Below, piece after piece: positions 61,401 to 64,000 of a stretch of 64,000 nucleotides of DNA (positions are counted from its first letter, which is position 1; the number at the start of each line of letters is the position of its first letter). Position numbers and translations under genes: made by a program. The notes beneath the pieces are model-generated. The model had not been told where the DNA came from, ran no database searches, and saw nothing but the letters and a program-made list of their open reading frames with translations. Source of the stretch: Carnobacterium funditum DSM 5970 (GTDB lineage Bacteria; Bacillota; Bacilli; Lactobacillales; Carnobacteriaceae); the NCBI RefSeq assembly GCF_000744185.1, contig NZ_JQLL01000001.1, positions 2,261,001-2,325,000 on the forward strand, read 5' to 3'.

Positions 61401-62822
61401 ATGATGAAGTTTAAGTATTTCTATCAACAAATGCTAGCTTTTTTTATGGTAATCATGACGATGTTGATTATTATGGGATTTTCTTTTTTACAGTTTTCTA
61501 AAAATACAACATATAATAATACAGAAGAACAATTGTACGGATACGCAGCGGCATTGGTATCTGGAGATTTACAAAAAAGCCAATTAGATAATGGCCAGTT
61601 AATTTTAAAAAATCAAGAAGTTACGCTTACAGTATTTGATAACAACGATTTGATGATTTATCCAGAAACGGTTAAAAATTATGCTAGTGGGATTTCAAAA
61701 GAGGATTTTAAAAAGTTAGAAAAAGGACAACGGATATCACTAAAGATTCGTCAAACCGATTTTTATGGTAATGATCGTCAACTTGCCATCGTTTATTTGC
61801 CTTTCTTTACGCAAGATAGCAATACTTTTTCAGGTTTTGTAGCTGTCAGTTCACCTATTAGCGGAATCGAAGCAACCTTAACAGCGTTAAGAAATAATTT
61901 GTTTGCGGCATTTTTATTTTCTTCACTAGGCGCAGTAATTTTAAGTTTATTGTTTGCTAAATATCAAGTAAATAGAATTAACCGTTTGAGAAGTGCTACT
62001 CATACAGTTGCAGAGGGTAACTTCGATATTCATTTAAAAAATAACAATAAGGATGAATTCGATGATTTAGCGGGAGATTTTAACCTAATGGCGGAATCTT
62101 TAAAGGCTTCACAAAAAGAAATTGAACATCAAGAAAATCGTAGAAGACAATTTATGGCAGACGTTGCCCATGAAATGCGTACACCTCTGACGACAATAAA
62201 TGGCTTGTTAGAAGGTCTAGAATATGACATGATTCCAAGTAACCAAAAAAAGCGAAGTATTGAATTAATGCATAACGAAACTAGAAGATTGATTCGCCTT
62301 GTTAATGAGAACCTAGATTATGAAAAAATTCGCTCCAATCAAATTTTTTTGCATAAACAACATTTTAATGCAAAAGAGACACTAGAAATGGTTGTAGAAC
62401 AGCTTTCATTAAAAGCAGAATCTGCAAAAAATGTCTTAAAGATAGATTGCCCTTCAGATGTGGAGATATATGCTGACTATGACCGTTTTGTACAAATAAT
62501 AGTCAATCTTACGCAAAATGCTATTCAGTTTACTCAAGAGGGTGAAATCAAACTAATAGGACGAATGGAAGATGGTCGCAGTATGATTAAAGTTGAAGAT
62601 ACAGGTATTGGGATAGATACCAAAGAAGTTCAAAATATTTGGGAACGTTACTACAAAGCGGATGTATCTAGAAAAAACACCGTATATGGAGAATCTGGTT
62701 TAGGTTTGGCCATTGTTCAACAATTAGTGAATCTACATGGAGCAACGATTTCAGTGGACAGTATTCTAGGGAAAGGGACGATTTTTACACTAATTTTTCC
62801 TTTCGAAAATAAACGTAAATAA
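61401..62822 (+). CDS. sensor histidine kinase
   Basis: 473 residues: membrane helix 1 (about 12-32), an outside sensor domain, helix 2 (about 165-187), HAMP, HisKA with His about 257 in FMADVAHEMRTPLTTINGLLEGL, and HATPase (NLTQNAIQFTQEG, VEDTGIGI, GESGLGLAIVQQL). The start codon directly follows the response regulator stop. The sensor domain of about 130 residues gives no clear ligand; domain order is like PhoR/HssS-type kinases. Confidence 0.94.
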   Translation: MMKFKYFYQQMLAFFMVIMTMLIIMGFSFLQFSKNTTYNNTEEQLYGYAAALVSGDLQKSQLDNGQLILKNQEVTLTVFDNNDLMIYPETVKNYASGISKEDFKKLEKGQRISLKIRQTDFYGNDRQLAIVYLPFFTQDSNTFSGFVAVSSPISGIEATLTALRNNLFAAFLFSSLGAVILSLLFAKYQVNRINRLRSATHTVAEGNFDIHLKNNNKDEFDDLAGDFNLMAESLKASQKEIEHQENRRRQFMADVAHEMRTPLTTINGLLEGLEYDMIPSNQKKRSIELMHNETRRLIRLVNENLDYEKIRSNQIFLHKQHFNAKETLEMVVEQLSLKAESAKNVLKIDCPSDVEIYADYDRFVQIIVNLTQNAIQFTQEGEIKLIGRMEDGRSMIKVEDTGIGIDTKEVQNIWERYYKADVSRKNTVYGESGLGLAIVQQLVNLHGATISVDSILGKGTIFTLIFPFENKRK

Positions 62823-62831
62823 ATAAAATAG

Positions 62832-62873
62832 GCACAACATCAACCCTAAAGTCGATGTTGTGCTTATTTTTTT
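62832..62873. terminator. bidirectional terminator, kinase gene and ltaS-type gene
   Basis: GCACAACATC (62832-62841) pairs perfectly with GATGTTGTGC (62854-62863), followed by TTATTTTTTT on the plus strand; the minus side is A-flanked. Confidence 0.8.
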
Positions 62874-62879
62874 GTTCTT

Positions 62880-64000
62880 TTATTCGGTTATTTCGATTTT
62901 GGTCTCGGCATCTGTTTCTTTCATCAACTCTGGAGCATTTGTTTTATATAGATCCGTCGTTGAACGGTTGCCATTTTGAGAATAGAGACTAGTTGCTTTG
63001 TCTCCTAAATCGCGATTAATTTTAGTCATTCTTTCGAACTGGTTTTGATAACGATAAGAAGATGGGTCAATCTCATTAAGGCCTTCTGGAGTATAGAATC
63101 GCAATAAATCACTATGCAAAATGCTATCAGATAAACTTAATTGAGTGGCAACAGCTTCTTTTAATTGATCTTGTTCTAAAAGAACTTCTTCTGAAGGTTC
63201 TTCAATGAGCTGTCCAGTAGCCGTATCATAAATATCAGAACCATTAAGCGTGTAGTTAGGTGTGACAACATTACCGTTACGGAATGCAACTGTTTGATCA
63301 TGATCAGCTGAGAATAAATCTGTTCCTAACATGACCTTATCTTTTGTTTCGATACCCAGCAAATGCATCATAGTAGGAAGCATATCAACTTGCCCACCAA
63401 ACTGTTCATTTATTTTTCCATTCGTTGTTCCTGGAATATGATACATCAACGGAATGCGTTGCATCATATCATCATTGTAACTGTTCCAAGTTTCTGGGTC
63501 TTCTCCAAGCAATGGAGCTAATGCTTGGTTTCTTGAATTAGAGATACCATAATGATCACCATAAAGAATAACCATTGAATTATCATATAAACCAGAGGCT
63601 TTCAAATAATTAAAGAATTCTTCTACGGCTTGATCCAGATAATGAGCAGTTACAAAATAATTGTTGATAGTTTCATCTGATGTTTGAGCCGGTTTAAAAT
63701 CAACATTCGCTTCATCTAAAGGATAAGGGAAGTGATTTGAAACAGAAATCATTTTTGTATAAAACGGTTGAGGCAACTGTTCCAAATACTTTGCAGACTC
63801 ATTAAAGAATAATTTATCTTTCAAGCCATATTCCAAAGTATTGTCCCCAGATAAATCATAGGAAGAAGAATCAAAGAAATAATCAACACCCATTTGTTTA
63901 TAGGTGTTATCACGATTCCAAAATGAACCAACATTTCCATGCATGACAGCACTCGTATAACCTTTTTCGGATTCTAAGATATTATAAGAAGATTCGAAAG
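62880..64000 (-). CDS. ltaS: lipoteichoic acid synthase-type phosphoglycerol transferase, 3' part
   Basis: Polymerises glycerol phosphate from phosphatidylglycerol into lipoteichoic acid on the outer side of the membrane. Visible is the extracellular alkaline-phosphatase-like catalytic domain: SEKGYTSAVMHGN, FWNRDNTYKQMGVDYFFD, SNHFPYPLD, VILYGDHYGISNS with the metal Asp/His, and a C-terminal tail. The frame stays open through position 64000, so the membrane domain and start lie outside; the internal ATG at 63944 is not the real start. ltaS paralogues exist, so the symbol may be one of several. Confidence 0.9.
   Translation of the reverse strand, partial: FESSYNILESEKGYTSAVMHGNVGSFWNRDNTYKQMGVDYFFDSSSYDLSGDNTLEYGLKDKLFFNESAKYLEQLPQPFYTKMISVSNHFPYPLDEANVDFKPAQTSDETINNYFVTAHYLDQAVEEFFNYLKASGLYDNSMVILYGDHYGISNSRNQALAPLLGEDPETWNSYNDDMMQRIPLMYHIPGTTNGKINEQFGGQVDMLPTMMHLLGIETKDKVMLGTDLFSADHDQTVAFRNGNVVTPNYTLNGSDIYDTATGQLIEEPSEEVLLEQDQLKEAVATQLSLSDSILHSDLLRFYTPEGLNEIDPSSYRYQNQFERMTKINRDLGDKATSLYSQNGNRSTTDLYKTNAPELMKETDAETKIEITE

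Overview
This window looks like chromosome from a low-GC, Gram-positive member of the Lactobacillales. Carnobacterium or a close relative is the best guess. That rests on the AT-rich sequence, AAGGAGG-type ribosome binding sites, the gene order tdk-prfA-prmC-sua5-glyA-upp-atpBEFHAGDC-murA-mbl, the MurT/GatD and lipoteichoic acid genes, and a complete glycogen operon. The genus is inference; no rRNA is present to confirm it. No prophage, transposase, CRISPR array or tRNA was seen.

Layout. At 1-1686 there is only the first codons of a leftward gene and about 1.6 kb of apparently decayed AT-rich DNA. At 1687-11888 lies a glycogen operon (glgB, glgC, glgD, glgA, glgP and a GH13 neopullulanase/amylopullulanase-type enzyme) with a good cre site upstream. 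Next come an orphan OppA-type lipoprotein, a DUF4828 protein, an aspartate kinase and a P1B-4 metal ATPase of the PfeT/FrvA type, whose promoter carries PerR-like and Fur-like boxes. At 18631-23337 lies a MurNAc recycling locus (mupG, murQ, murP, murR-like regulator), in which both mupG and murP are broken by one missing A in an A-run.

23449-30318 holds uppP, a PTS glucose-type IIA, a lactonase, a large CDP-glycerol glycerophosphotransferase-like protein, an orphan glucitol-type IIA and an AI-2E family permease. 30382-35195 has a deleted azoreductase remnant and a tetR-ABC-ABC exporter operon with two palindromic operators at its promoter. 35387-42425 has an Eis-like acetyltransferase, nagB, a beta-lactamase-fold serine hydrolase, manA and the gatD-murT pair.

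43046-62822 is mostly conserved housekeeping: tdk, prfA, prmC, sua5, glyA, upp, the eight-gene ATP synthase operon, a DUF1146 protein, murA, mbl, an EpuA-type small membrane protein, a short ssb and an OmpR-type two-component system. The right edge cuts the 5' part of an ltaS-type gene. Between glyA and upp is an unusual A-B-A-B-A' array of about 121-bp stem-loop units (period 242 bp), and a diverged single copy of unit A seems to serve as the upp terminator.

The most interesting points are the twin single-A frameshifts in one recycling operon, the modular repeat array, the hairpin between the Shine-Dalgarno and start codon of glgC, an unrecognised 45-codon ORF ending inside a terminator at 49613-49790, and several well-formed operators. 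Genes whose obvious upstream start lies inside a ribosome binding site or promoter were trimmed to the better supported start.
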